DNA of 64,000 nt, taken from assembly GCF_003350505.1 (NCBI RefSeq), contig NZ_QQAY01000002.1, forward strand, positions 124,001 to 188,000. The letters run 5' to 3'. Made by a program: the position numbers and the translations under genes. The DNA is from Falsibacillus pallidus (GTDB taxonomy: Bacteria; Bacillota; Bacilli; Bacillales; DSM-25281). Below the pieces are notes generated by a model. That model was not told the origin of the DNA and did no database searches. It saw only the letters and a list, made by a program, of their open reading frames with translations. This document shows, in pieces, positions 24,806 through 34,248 of the stretch. Every line of letters starts with the position of its first letter. Position 1 is the stretch's first letter.

Positions 24806-26129
24806 TTCTGAAAAAGAATTGTTGAAAGTGAAGGACAAATATCAATATCTCAAAGGTCCGGACGATAAACTCGATCAGGCGATAAGGGCAGGTATCAACC
24901 AAGCAAAGGGAAGAAGATCCTCGCTCGATCATATGCGACACTGGATGCTGTCTGGTGCGGCGGCAATTATCCTCCTTGTTTTATTTGCAGGAGCCATTCA
25001 TCAATCTGACTTAGTAGCAGGCTATGTGAGAAAAGTTCCGGGTATGGAAAAAATCGTGGAATTGGTCCATCAGGATAAAGGGCTTGTTGATCTCATACAC
25101 CACGATTTTGTGCAAACGATTAATAAAAGCGACTCGCATGGCGGGTTGACGTTAACTGTTAAAAATATCATTGCGGATGATCAGCAGTTGATTATGTATT
25201 ACACATTTACGAACGAGAATCATGAATCATTTAAAGACCTGCAAATAAAAAGCATGAAATTGAAGGATTCTGTAGGAGAGGAGATTAAACAGTATTCATT
25301 AGAATACGGCCCAGATGTGGTGGAAGGTGACAGAAAGAAAACAGAACTTCAAGAAGCAATATATGGACTTCATTCTCCTCTGACCGATTCTTCGTACAGC
25401 CTGAATGTCGAACTGGAAGGGGATAAAAAACTTGAAAACACGGTATGGAAGGTTCCTATCAAACTGGACCGTTCCAAAATGGGAGCAAATAAAGATATTG
25501 TCCTCAATAAAGAGGTCAAAGTCCAACAGCAGTCGGTTTTGGTCAAAGACATCACGTTCTCCCCGACCAGGGTTGCTGTCCAAGTGGAATACCCGGAAGA
25601 GAACAGCAAGCAAGTCCTAAATATAGAAGACTTGCAGCTTGTGGATGAAAAAGGGGAAGTATGGTCAAAGATTACAAATGGGATTTCAGCATCTGGGGAT
25701 GGAAACCATGTCACCTATTACCTCGAAAGCAACTATTTCAAGAAACCGAAGCAGCTGTATCTCGTTTTTCATAAGCTTCAAGCTTTGGATAAAGATGAGC
25801 TGGAAGTGGTGGTTAATCCTAAGGATCAAAAAATTCTGAAGGCGCCAAAGGATGGAAAGATTACAGCTGTACAATACAATCTCAGTGAAAATCAACTGGA
25901 ATTCAAAATCAAGGGAGATTTCCATATAGGATCACCCTTTTCTAAGTACAAAAATGACCAGGGGGAATTTAAGTATCTTAGTGGTAATACCTATATGAAC
26001 TCTTATGACAATGACATCACAGGTTATGGATTAACAATTCCACAAGTGAATCCGGTTGAGAATCTGACCCTCCTATTGGGATCCTACCCTGCTTATATCA
26101 ATGGGGATGTGAAAATCAGGATTAAATGA
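24798..26129 (+). CDS. DUF4179/DUF5643 membrane protein, probable anti-sigma factor
   Basis: A 443-residue protein with a cytoplasmic N-terminus of about 50 residues, one TM segment (MLSGAAAIILLVLFAGAI, about residues 54-71) and a large extracytoplasmic region. The region just after the TM matches DUF4179, and the C-terminal half matches DUF5643-like beta domains. Such proteins are encoded next to ECF sigma genes and act as membrane-bound anti-sigma factors. GTG at 24798 follows AAGGGGG; GTG at 24777 is upstream of that site. The gene overlaps the sigma gene by 8 bases and ends with a terminator. Confidence 0.82.
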   Translation: MHDSEKELLKVKDKYQYLKGPDDKLDQAIRAGINQAKGRRSSLDHMRHWMLSGAAAIILLVLFAGAIHQSDLVAGYVRKVPGMEKIVELVHQDKGLVDLIHHDFVQTINKSDSHGGLTLTVKNIIADDQQLIMYYTFTNENHESFKDLQIKSMKLKDSVGEEIKQYSLEYGPDVVEGDRKKTELQEAIYGLHSPLTDSSYSLNVELEGDKKLENTVWKVPIKLDRSKMGANKDIVLNKEVKVQQQSVLVKDITFSPTRVAVQVEYPEENSKQVLNIEDLQLVDEKGEVWSKITNGISASGDGNHVTYYLESNYFKKPKQLYLVFHKLQALDKDELEVVVNPKDQKILKAPKDGKITAVQYNLSENQLEFKIKGDFHIGSPFSKYKNDQGEFKYLSGNTYMNSYDNDITGYGLTIPQVNPVENLTLLLGSYPAYINGDVKIRIK

Positions 26130-26152
26130 ATTTAATAATATGTAAATATAAA

Positions 26153-26189
26153 GAGGACCGCAGATTTTGTACTGCGGTCCTTTTTATTA
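26153..26189. terminator. Terminator between convergent genes
   Basis: AGGACCGCAG ... CTGCGGTCCT with a T tract, between the DUF4179 gene and the RND transporter gene. Confidence 0.85.
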
Positions 26190-26197
26190 TTAGAAAA

Positions 26198-29100
26198 TCA
26201 TTGACTCAATTCATTAGTTGCCTTGTTTGCCCGCAATTTCTGCTTCTTGACTTTCCGGAAATGGAACAGCTCATAGAATGTCGGTATGACAATGAGCGTC
26301 AATAGGGTTGAGACGATCAATCCGAAGATAACGACGACGGCAAGACCTTTGGATACAAGGTTCAAGCTCATGGCTGATTCATGCGTCACGAGAAGCGGCA
26401 GCATCGCAAATACGGTTGCAAGGGCCGTCATGAGAATCGGACGGAGTCGAACAGTACCTGCTTCCAAGATTGACTCGCGGATACTCATTGTTTCTTCATT
26501 GTGACGGATGCGGTCCACAAGCACAATCGCGTTTGTGACAACAATTCCGATGAGCATTAGCATGCCGATGCCTGAAGAGATGTTAATGCTGGAGTGTGTG
26601 ACCACCAATCCCAGCAGCGATCCTATGGCAGCAAGCGGCAGTGAAATCAAAATGGCAATGCTTGCACGGAATGATTTTAGAGTGATCAATAGAATCATAA
26701 AGACAATTCCGATGGAGAACATAGCGAGTTTACCTAGCTCTGTTAAATCATCAGATGACTGCATGGCAGAACCGGTGACTTGGGCATGTGTGTCTTTTCC
26801 CAACGTTTCCTTTTGATCCCATGAAACAATCTGCTTTTGAATTTTCCCTGCTACATCGACCATTTTATCTGGATCGACAGCAGCAGTGACTTGAAGGTAA
26901 TGCTTTCCATCCTTCGAGAAGATGGTTCCTTGCTGCTGTACTTCTTCGACTTTTGCAATGTCAGAAAGTTGAACAGGTCCATTTGAAGTCATCAGCTGAA
27001 GCTCTTTTAAATCATCTGCTGATTGGATTTCTTTTAGGGCACCTAATTTAACATTAGTAGTTCGCCCGTCAATTTTGATGCTTCCAATCACTGCCGGCTG
27101 AATCATGGCATAGACGGATTGGGAGATTTCCTGTGCGTTTGCCAGTGTAGAGTCTACTGTGATGGAGATGGCAGGCTTTGTATTTTGGTCGTTGCTTTCC
27201 ACACTTTCGACTCCATCAATCTTGCTGATTTTTTCTTTGACGACATCAGCAGCTTTCTTTATTTCATCTTCATTCTTACCGATGACATCCACTGAAACTG
27301 TAGTTTTATTCGGTCCGAGCAATCCTGCTGTTTCGGCTGTTAATTCTGCGTTCGTGAATTGATCTTTTGTGTTGCGGATGTCCTTTACTAACTTGGCAGA
27401 ATCAGTTCCTTCTTTAGGGAACACCATAATCTGAACGACGCTGGCATCTTGAAGGTTGCCGTATTTCGCGGCTTCTTCGTTGATTCCTGCCAAGACAAGA
27501 TAGTTTTTAATTCCTTTTTTATCAGCAAGAATGCCCTCCATTTTTTCGACTCCATCTTTCATTTCATCAAATGGAGTACCATTTTTATAGTGAAGGCCAA
27601 TGGCCACATAAGCGGAATCCTTTTGATCGACAGACCCTTTTGGCATGCCGGCAAACAACCCGATTGAGCCGATGACAATGACAACGACAAGCAGGATCGG
27701 AAGCCATTTGTGGTTAAGAGACCATTTTAAAATGGATGGATAAAAAGTATTTTGTTTGTGTTCTTTCATTTTTACTTTTTTCATCATGCGACCGCTCATC
27801 GCAGGCACCACTGTCAGTGAAACGAGAAGGGAAGACAGGAGTGAACATGTGATAGTGATGGCGAAAGGAGCCACGATATCTCTCAATCCTCCTGATACAA
27901 TCAGCATCGGAAGGAAAACTGCCACTGTTGTCAAAGTGGAAGATGTGATGGCTGCCCCGACTTCTTTAACCGCTTCAATAAGAAAAGCAGGGGTCATTTC
28001 ATTGTTTTTCTTTCTGCGGTAGATATTCTCCACGACAACGATACTGTCATCCACCAGTCGGCCAACAGAAACGGCAATTCCTCCCAGTGTCAAAATATTT
28101 AACGTAACGCCGAAGAATGATAGGAGGATCATCGTTACGCAAAGAGACAGTGGGATGCTGACAATTGTGATAAGTGTCATCTTAAAGCTGCGAAGGAACA
28201 GCCAGATGATGAGTGTGGCAAATAATGCCCCAGTCAACACTTCACGTGTCATGGAATTGATGGAATCAAGGACAGTATCCCCAAGATTCATAAAAATCCT
28301 TGCTTGAAGAGTTCCCTTGTATTCTTTGTTGATTTCTTTCACGGTGTCTTCTACTTGTTGGCCGAGGGTAACGGCATTGGAAGTAGTATCTTTTTGAACG
28401 ACAACGTCGATGAAATTCTTTCCGTTAAGATGTGTGATGCTGCTCGTATCTTTTTGCATGGTAATATCAGCAACATCCTGGAGTTTCGTACTGTTGTTCA
28501 ACTGAATATTTTTCAATTCATCCAGCGATTCTAATTTTCCAGTTACGATAATGCTTGTAGCTTCGTTGTTGATGCTTTGCTCTCCAACCGCAACCGAAGC
28601 ATTTTTACCTTGAAGGAGGGTGTAGAGTTTTTCAAGAGGGAACTTAGCTGCCGCTAGTTTCGCAGGATCGACTTTGATCAGCACCTGCTGATTTTTGCCT
28701 CCGTTCGTGATGACGTTCCCGACACCTTTGAGATCCTGGAACTTCGGCATAATCTCGTTTTCTACTAAATTCAACTCATTGTTGCCGACTTCTTTGTCAA
28801 ATGTAAGGCCAAGTTCTACAATCGGAATCTCAGAAGTGTTCAAATTGACGATATATGGCTTCATGACTCCGTTAGGGAGATTCACCATGGAAATTCTTTC
28901 TTGGATTTGCTGTTTGGCTTCCTTTACATCAATGTCAGATTCAAAAGTAACGGACAATTGTGTAAAGTTATTGCCTGTTTGTGCTGCGACATCTCTTTTT
29001 CCTACGACGCCGTTTAGTGCTTTTTCAATCGGCTGAGTCACTTGTTCATCCATACTGACAGCATCGAGGCCATTTCCTACAACAGAAATGGTGACGTAAG

Positions 29101-29230
29101 GCTGATCAGCAGATGGCATCAGTTCCATCGGGATGGTTGTATAGCTGAAAATCCCGAAAATCATTGAGGCAACGACGGCAAAAGCTAGTGCAGCTTTATT
29201 GCGCAGTGCCCATTTTGTAAACCAAGTCAT
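26198..29230 (-). CDS. RND (HAE1-type) efflux transporter permease, SwrC/AcrB-like
   Basis: A 1010-residue inner-membrane proton-driven exporter with two homologous halves, each one N-terminal TM, a ~300-residue periplasmic-type porter domain and five more TM segments. Hallmarks: TIPMELMPSADQPYVTISV near the start, the VGRLVDDSIVVVENIYR proton-relay helix with paired Asp (TM4), and the FMNLGDTVLDSINSM linker. In Firmicutes, SwrC-type pumps export surfactin-like lipopeptides and drugs and have no outer-membrane partner. No adaptor gene is adjacent. ATG at 29230 follows GGGAGG; the open frame to 29251 lacks a site. Confidence 0.93.
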   Translation of the reverse strand: MTWFTKWALRNKAALAFAVVASMIFGIFSYTTIPMELMPSADQPYVTISVVGNGLDAVSMDEQVTQPIEKALNGVVGKRDVAAQTGNNFTQLSVTFESDIDVKEAKQQIQERISMVNLPNGVMKPYIVNLNTSEIPIVELGLTFDKEVGNNELNLVENEIMPKFQDLKGVGNVITNGGKNQQVLIKVDPAKLAAAKFPLEKLYTLLQGKNASVAVGEQSINNEATSIIVTGKLESLDELKNIQLNNSTKLQDVADITMQKDTSSITHLNGKNFIDVVVQKDTTSNAVTLGQQVEDTVKEINKEYKGTLQARIFMNLGDTVLDSINSMTREVLTGALFATLIIWLFLRSFKMTLITIVSIPLSLCVTMILLSFFGVTLNILTLGGIAVSVGRLVDDSIVVVENIYRRKKNNEMTPAFLIEAVKEVGAAITSSTLTTVAVFLPMLIVSGGLRDIVAPFAITITCSLLSSLLVSLTVVPAMSGRMMKKVKMKEHKQNTFYPSILKWSLNHKWLPILLVVVIVIGSIGLFAGMPKGSVDQKDSAYVAIGLHYKNGTPFDEMKDGVEKMEGILADKKGIKNYLVLAGINEEAAKYGNLQDASVVQIMVFPKEGTDSAKLVKDIRNTKDQFTNAELTAETAGLLGPNKTTVSVDVIGKNEDEIKKAADVVKEKISKIDGVESVESNDQNTKPAISITVDSTLANAQEISQSVYAMIQPAVIGSIKIDGRTTNVKLGALKEIQSADDLKELQLMTSNGPVQLSDIAKVEEVQQQGTIFSKDGKHYLQVTAAVDPDKMVDVAGKIQKQIVSWDQKETLGKDTHAQVTGSAMQSSDDLTELGKLAMFSIGIVFMILLITLKSFRASIAILISLPLAAIGSLLGLVVTHSSINISSGIGMLMLIGIVVTNAIVLVDRIRHNEETMSIRESILEAGTVRLRPILMTALATVFAMLPLLVTHESAMSLNLVSKGLAVVVIFGLIVSTLLTLIVIPTFYELFHFRKVKKQKLRANKATNELSQ

Positions 29231-29441
29231 AAAGGACCTCCCAAAAAACAATGTGTTAAAACAGGTAAATTATACCTCCTATACCATATATTGAAAAGAG
29301 GAAATTTCTAATTATTTTTTACTCCTTTTTTGATTGGAAAAATTAAAAAATAGGCAAAACATTCAAATAAATCTTGTGCTGTATCGATTGATTTGAAATA
29401 ATTGGAAGTGAGAATGAGAGGGTGCAAGTATAGGAGGAAAT

Positions 29442-30506
29442 ATGACAACTAAAAGAATCGTGTTTACAGGTGGAGGATCTGCAGGACATGTGACTCCCAA
29501 TATGGCTATCATCAATGAATTAGGTCATGAATGGGACATATCTTACATCGGGTCAAAAGAAGGCATCGAAAAAGAATTGATAGAGAAAATGGCCATTCCC
29601 TACAACGGTATACATAGCGGTAAGCTCCGGCGATATTTTGATTTAGAGAATGTCTCGGATTTGTTTAAAGTCCTTAAAGGCTGTTTTGAAGCAAGACAGA
29701 TTCTAAAAAAGTTAAAGCCGGCTGTTGTCTTTTCGAAAGGGGGATTTGTAACGGTCCCTGTGGTTATTGCGGCGAAATCCCTTGGCATCCCTGTCTATAT
29801 CCATGAAAGTGACATCACACCAGGATTGGCGAATAAAATTGCTCAACGATTTTCAACAAGGATCTTCACTTCTTTTAAAGAAGCAAAACAATATTTTCCC
29901 GATAAAAAAACAAAAGTAGCCGGTTCGCCCATTCGGAAGGCACTATTATTCGGATCTGCGACAAAAGGTAGAGAGGTACTCGGATTAAAAGAGCCGCTCC
30001 CCATCATTACCATTATGGGTGGAAGCTTAGGCGCTAAGAAAATTAATGAAGCCGTTCGTGAATCCCTGCCCCAAATAACTGCACAGTACCAAGTGGTTCA
30101 TTTGTGCGGGAAGAATCAATTGGACCCTCTATTGTCCAATCATCCAAGGTATCGGCAATATGAATATGTCCATGACGAACTGGCAGATATTTTAGCAGCA
30201 ACAGATCTAGTCGTTACAAGAGGAGGCTCAAATGCCATCTTTGAATTTTTGGCCTTGAAAATTCCTATGATCATCATTCCGCTCGGCCGGGATCAAAGCA
30301 GGGGTGATCAAATCTTAAATGCGAAATCCTTTCAAGATAAAGGATATTCCATCACCCTTGAAGAAAATGACCTTACTAATGAAAATTTGGTGAAAACGAT
30401 TGAGAAGGTGTTTAAGGATAAAGAGAAATTCCAGTCTAAGATGAGGGAATCAAGTAATCAAGATGCGCTGCAGGTAATTATTCAGGAATTGAACAAAATG
30501 CAATGA
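29442..30506 (+). CDS. MurG-type UDP-GlcNAc:undecaprenyl-PP-MurNAc-pentapeptide GlcNAc transferase (second MurG paralog)
   Basis: A 354-residue GT28 enzyme with MurG G-loops: TGGGSAGHVTPN (residues 9-20) in the acceptor half and IMGGSLGAKKINEAV in the donor half, plus the DLVVTRGGSNAIFEFLALK UDP-GlcNAc site. It makes lipid II on the inner face of the membrane. In Bacillaceae the essential murG sits in the mra/dcw cluster; this copy stands alone with none of those genes near, so it is probably a second, YpfP-unrelated MurG2-like enzyme. ATG follows TAGGAGG. Confidence 0.85.
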   Translation: MTTKRIVFTGGGSAGHVTPNMAIINELGHEWDISYIGSKEGIEKELIEKMAIPYNGIHSGKLRRYFDLENVSDLFKVLKGCFEARQILKKLKPAVVFSKGGFVTVPVVIAAKSLGIPVYIHESDITPGLANKIAQRFSTRIFTSFKEAKQYFPDKKTKVAGSPIRKALLFGSATKGREVLGLKEPLPIITIMGGSLGAKKINEAVRESLPQITAQYQVVHLCGKNQLDPLLSNHPRYRQYEYVHDELADILAATDLVVTRGGSNAIFEFLALKIPMIIIPLGRDQSRGDQILNAKSFQDKGYSITLEENDLTNENLVKTIEKVFKDKEKFQSKMRESSNQDALQVIIQELNKMQ

Positions 30507-30545
30507 AGGATTGAAATGAACATTGGGGAAGTCAATTAGGTTGGG

Positions 30546-30570
30546 TTTGCGGGGGTAAGTTCCCCGCAAA
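30546..30570. terminator. Hairpin TTTGCGGGG/CCCCGCAAA downstream of the MurG-like gene
   Basis: A 9-bp perfect stem with a short loop (gtaagtt) lies between the MurG-like gene and the converging zinc-ribbon gene. It has only a short T tract. Confidence 0.5.
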
Positions 30571-30574
30571 TAGT

Positions 30575-30802
30575 TTAGAGCGTGTCCGGCTTTGCCGTTT
30601 GCTCCATGAAGGTTGGCCGGTTGCATTCAGAGCAGATATAGATAATTCCCCGTGTGATGGGACCTGCCCGATTCGGCTCTACGCATTTATATTTTCTACG
30701 TGGAGTGGATGCTTTTCCACAATGGGAGCACTGGTAGCTCACCTTTCGATGGACGACAGATGCATGCTGCCATGTGCCTTCTAATGGTGCGTTCATAGAC
30801 AT
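30575..30802 (-). CDS. Small zinc-ribbon protein, possibly truncated
   Basis: A 75-residue protein with two CxxC pairs, YQCSHCGKAS (residues 25-28) and YICSECNRPT (residues 56-59), spaced to bind one zinc. A ribosome binding site AAAGGGGGG sits before the ATG. The layout is reminiscent of the N-terminus of DUF4145 proteins, but the rest of such a protein is missing. It may be a stand-alone small protein or a remnant. Confidence 0.5.
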   Translation of the reverse strand: MSMNAPLEGTWQHASVVHRKVSYQCSHCGKASTPRRKYKCVEPNRAGPITRGIIYICSECNRPTFMEQTAKPDTL

Positions 30803-30912
30803 ACCCCCCTTTATAATGTGGTGTGTTTCAATACTACTAAATACCCGAGTCTTTTTCCTTAATTATTACTAGAAGAATAATCGGATTTGATGTCAGAAAG
30901 GGTGACTATACA

Positions 30913-32265
30913 TTGAAAAACAATAAACCTATCGTTTTATTGAATGCAAATGTAATAGACGTGAAAAAAGGGAACATATTTAAGGGAACGGTTTACATAG
31001 AAAAAGGAATCATTTCAGAAATTAATAATAGATGTCTTTCAATAGAAGATTTCGACAATGAAATTACGTTGATAGAAGCAGAGAATAAATGGGTTATGCC
31101 TGGACTGATAGATATGCATGTGCATATTAAAGATGGATTTGCCCCTTTATTCACAGCAGCAGGTATTACGACAGTGCGAAATACTGGTGGGAATGTGATG
31201 GAGCTGGATAAGCTGCGATCGGCACCTGGGGATGCACCTACGCCAAGTGTTTTTTCAGCAGACCGAGTGATCGATGGACCTCCAGGATTATGGGGAGAAA
31301 CGAGTCCTTGGAACATAAATATTGAGGAAGATGATGCTGCCCGTACAGAAGTCAAACGTCAAGTAAATGCCGGCGCAGATTTTATTAAAGTATATGGCTG
31401 GCTCCCTAACAACATCATGAAAGTTGTTGTAGAAGAGGCTAAAAGGTATGGGAAAGAGGTAAGCTGCGATCTGATCCATTCTAAAGAAGTCAACGCCATT
31501 GAAGCGGGAGCACTTGGCATCCGATGGAATGAACATGCCTCCGGGATCATTCAGGCGATGTATCCGGAGTGGAGCATGAGTGCAAAACAAGATATCTGGA
31601 ATGAAATCATCTGGCAAAAACCTGATTATGAAAAAATAAAAGCAGTATGTTCGGAGCTGATTCAATATGGAGTAGTAATTTGTCCTACTATGACTCTATT
31701 TGATCAGATGGCCCATCTTCATGACTATTGGAAGCCAGAAAACGATGTGATAGAGAAAATATATGAAAATACTAGTCTTATCAATCAATGGAAAGGGTTG
31801 GCGCAATATGAGGCTGCTCTGACTCAAATGGGAATCCAAGCGAAAATCAACAAGGAAATTGCCAAGGCTTATTTTGACATGGGAGGAACTGTGGTTGCAG
31901 GGACAGATACGCCTGCAGGTGTCTGGACTTTCCCTGGGATGGCGCTTCACAAGGAACTGGAACTATTCGTAGAAGCGGGGTTCAGTGAATTGGACGCTAT
32001 CAGGGCAGCAACTTGTGTTGCCGCAGAAGCGATGAACCAATCAGACATTGGCCATATTGAAGTGGGAAGAGCCGCGGATCTTGTCATCCTGAATAGCAAT
32101 CCGTTAGACAACATCCAGAATACGAAGGATATTGATTTTATAATTAAGGGTGGAAAAGTCTACACGCAAAAAGAAATATTTGAAAGCATCCCTACTGAGG
32201 CAGATAATCAGCAAAACCTTGAAGAATTTATTGAAAGGTTTAATGGAACGGTGTCTGTTGTTTAG
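30913..32265 (+). CDS. Amidohydrolase family protein
   Basis: A 450-residue metallo-dependent hydrolase. Metal ligands: the HxH of MPGLIDMHVHIKD (about residues 60-72), Lys in DFIKVYGWLP, a central H in DLIHSKEVNA, H in MAHLHDYWKP and Asp in VAGTDTPAGVWTFPG. The C-terminal strand GRAADLVILNSNPLDN is the usual composite beta-domain closure. Relatives include imidazolonepropionase-like and prolidase-like (Xaa-Arg/Lys-Pro) amidohydrolases. The substrate is unknown. The TTG start follows AAAGGGTG. Confidence 0.85.
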   Translation: MKNNKPIVLLNANVIDVKKGNIFKGTVYIEKGIISEINNRCLSIEDFDNEITLIEAENKWVMPGLIDMHVHIKDGFAPLFTAAGITTVRNTGGNVMELDKLRSAPGDAPTPSVFSADRVIDGPPGLWGETSPWNINIEEDDAARTEVKRQVNAGADFIKVYGWLPNNIMKVVVEEAKRYGKEVSCDLIHSKEVNAIEAGALGIRWNEHASGIIQAMYPEWSMSAKQDIWNEIIWQKPDYEKIKAVCSELIQYGVVICPTMTLFDQMAHLHDYWKPENDVIEKIYENTSLINQWKGLAQYEAALTQMGIQAKINKEIAKAYFDMGGTVVAGTDTPAGVWTFPGMALHKELELFVEAGFSELDAIRAATCVAAEAMNQSDIGHIEVGRAADLVILNSNPLDNIQNTKDIDFIIKGGKVYTQKEIFESIPTEADNQQNLEEFIERFNGTVSVV

Positions 32266-32282
32266 AAGGAGAAAAAATTAAA

Positions 32283-32579
32283 ATGAAAAAATCAATGAAT
32301 ATCATCTCATTTATCCTTTCAATTCTTTGTGTTTGTTTATTCATTCTAATTTCTTTTTCTGGACATCCGATCGAAGTACGTTTATTTCACATTCATCCTA
32401 TAACAGGACTTTTGATATTAACAGTGCTGACATTTGTTTGTGGAATGGTTGGATTGGCTGGAATAAAGAACTTTGCGAGCTTGTTTAGAAGTGTTGTGAC
32501 ACTCTTTATCACGCTTGGAATATCCGTATTTTTATTGCTTGTATTATTGATTGGAAGTTTAGCCGGAGTTAGTGTCTAG
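32283..32579 (+). CDS. Hypothetical membrane protein, 98 residues
   Basis: Three hydrophobic stretches: IISFILSILCVCLFILISF, ITGLLILTVLTFVCGMVGLAG and SVVTLFITLGISVFLLLVLL. ATG follows AGAAGGAG, 17 bases after the amidohydrolase, so co-transcription is likely. No family recognised. Confidence 0.55.
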   Translation: MKKSMNIISFILSILCVCLFILISFSGHPIEVRLFHIHPITGLLILTVLTFVCGMVGLAGIKNFASLFRSVVTLFITLGISVFLLLVLLIGSLAGVSV

Positions 32580-32601
32580 ATAAAATCGGAGGGAGTACCT
32601 G

Positions 32602-32760
32602 ATGGGATTTATTGATTTACTGGCAGGCGTTACTGTGTTCTACTTGTTCCGTTATTATTGGGATTCTGACTATAAGCAAAAGAGAAAATGGATTGTGTTT
32701 GATATTGTCATTGCAACTATCTTGGTATTTATTGTAGATTTGATCATAAAAAAAATATAG
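32602..32760 (+). CDS. Small membrane protein, 52 residues
   Basis: ATG behind CGGAGGGAG. The product reads MGFIDLLAGVTVFYLFRYYW, then DSDYKQKRKWIVFDIVIATI and LVFIVDLIIKKI: two membrane segments around a basic turn. It follows the previous membrane protein by 22 bases and precedes the VOC gene by 18 bases. Function unknown. Confidence 0.55.
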   Translation: MGFIDLLAGVTVFYLFRYYWDSDYKQKRKWIVFDIVIATILVFIVDLIIKKI

Positions 32761-32778
32761 GATGGGAAGGCGATTTTT

Positions 32779-33129
32779 ATGAAAATTAAAGGATTTGGCG
32801 GCGTATTTTTGAGGACTGGAAATTTGGAAGAAATTAAAAAATGGTATAGTGACGTGCTGAAGATTAATTTGGAAGAATGGAATGGAACGATTATTAAACC
32901 TGAGCCAGGCACTGAGACAATTTTTTCGTTATTTGCTGATGATGACAACTATTTCCCAGCAGAGCAGCCAGTGATGCTAAATTTTCAAGTGGAGAATTTG
33001 GATGACTGTATCGGTCATTTAGAAAAATTAGGTGTTCCTTATGTAAAGGATAAAACTGTGAGTGAATATGGGAAGTTTGCTTGGATTGAAGATCCCCTAG
33101 GGAGGCGCATTGAGCTTTGGGAGAAGTAA
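32779..33129 (+). CDS. VOC (glyoxalase/bleomycin-resistance-like) family protein
   Basis: A 116-residue single VOC unit of two beta-alpha-beta-beta-beta repeats. It starts FGGVFLRTGNLEEIKKWYSD and ends FAWIEDPLGRRIELWE, the usual metal-site Glu in the final strand. Enzyme versus binding function cannot be told. ATG follows GGGAAGG. Confidence 0.8.
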   Translation: MKIKGFGGVFLRTGNLEEIKKWYSDVLKINLEEWNGTIIKPEPGTETIFSLFADDDNYFPAEQPVMLNFQVENLDDCIGHLEKLGVPYVKDKTVSEYGKFAWIEDPLGRRIELWEK

Positions 33130-33156
33130 AAAAGAATTAATTTAAGGGTGGTTATT

Positions 33157-33501
33157 ATGAAAGTAGAATTAAGTAAATTTAGAGTAAAAAAAGGAAAGAC
33201 GGACAAAGTGGATGAATGGATGAAACTTCTTAATGATCATATGGATAAAGTCCTTCTTACGCTGAAAGATGAAAAAATGCACGTGGAAACGATCTTTCGG
33301 GAAAAAAATGAATCTGGAGAATATCTTTATTGGTTTTCGATTCAAGGTGAAGGAGGATCTGATGTAGAGGAATCCAATCATGAAATTGATAAAAAGCATT
33401 TAGAATTTTGGAGGGAATGCATTGATGAAAACTATGCAGAGGTATCAATAACACCTAAAGTGATCATGATTCCTGAAAACTTAAAAAATATGATGAATTA
33501 A
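33157..33501 (+). CDS. DUF6176 family protein
   Basis: A 114-residue protein with a ferredoxin-like pattern: KVELSKFRVKKGKTDKVDEW, then VETIFREKNESGEYLYWFSI and IDKKHLEFWRECID. It matches the DUF6176 (monooxygenase-like dimeric alpha/beta barrel) group as I recall it. ATG at 33157 follows AAGGGTGG. Role unknown. Confidence 0.6.
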   Translation: MKVELSKFRVKKGKTDKVDEWMKLLNDHMDKVLLTLKDEKMHVETIFREKNESGEYLYWFSIQGEGGSDVEESNHEIDKKHLEFWRECIDENYAEVSITPKVIMIPENLKNMMN

Positions 33502-33558
33502 TAAGCTTATATATTGAGATAATCCCATTACTGCAACACTAGAGGAGAAATAGCTATA

Positions 33559-34233
33559 ATGCAAGCTTTGATTTTTGATATGGACGGGACGTTGTTTCAA
33601 ACAGATAAAATCTTAGAAATTTCTTTGGATGATGCATTTGATCGACTTAGGTCACTGAACTTATGGGAAGGTGCAACACCGATTGATAAATATAGAGGAA
33701 TCATGGGAGTTCCGCTTCAGAAAGTTTGAGAGGCCCTGCTTCCAGATTACTCAGCTGAGATAAGAGAGCAAACGGATGCTTATTTTTTGGAAAGATTAGT
33801 AGATAACATTAGAGCTGGAAAGGGCGGCCTCTATCCGGGTGTTGAGGATGTGTTTGGCTTCCTGAAAGAAAACGGGTATGCAATTTACATAGCTAGCAAT
33901 GGACTGATCGAATATTTGAAAGCCATTGTGGAGTACTATCAAATGGACCGATGGGTGACCGAAACGTTCAGCATTCAGCAAATTGGAACATTGAATAAGG
34001 GCGATCTCGTGCAATCCATTCTTCAAAAGTACGGGATTACTAATGGGGCGGTTGTAGGAGACCGTTTATCAGACATTAGTGCAGCCAAAGACAACGGATT
34101 GATTTCTGTGGGATGTCACTTTGATTTTGCAAGGGAAGAAGAACTAGCTGAAGCTGATTATGTGATTAAGAACTTTGAGGAATTGAAAGAATTTTTGCCG
34201 ACTATAGGGGATCGAATTGGATTGGCGAAATAG
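33559..34233 (+). pseudogene. HAD-superfamily phosphatase (PGP/YhcW-like) with an in-frame TGA
   Basis: The ATG at 33559 opens a 224-codon frame of HAD family: motif I LIFDMDGTLFQTD (nucleophile Asp), motif II IASNG near codon 112, motif III Lys/ GVVGDRLSDISAAKDNG motif IV near codon 170. Codon 57 (33727-33729) is TGA where the frame reads VPLQKV-stop-EALLPDYS; the family often has a Trp here, so it looks like a TGG to TGA nonsense change. A truncated restart at 33787 would lack motif I, so the enzyme is probably inactive unless the stop is read through. Confidence 0.75.
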
Positions 34234-34248
34234 GGGGAGAGAGGCGTG

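Noticed and set aside
26286-29036. Several plus-strand frames of 65-113 codons inside the RND transporter gene
   Set aside because: They are shadows of a 1010-residue, family-typical coding frame and lack start signals.
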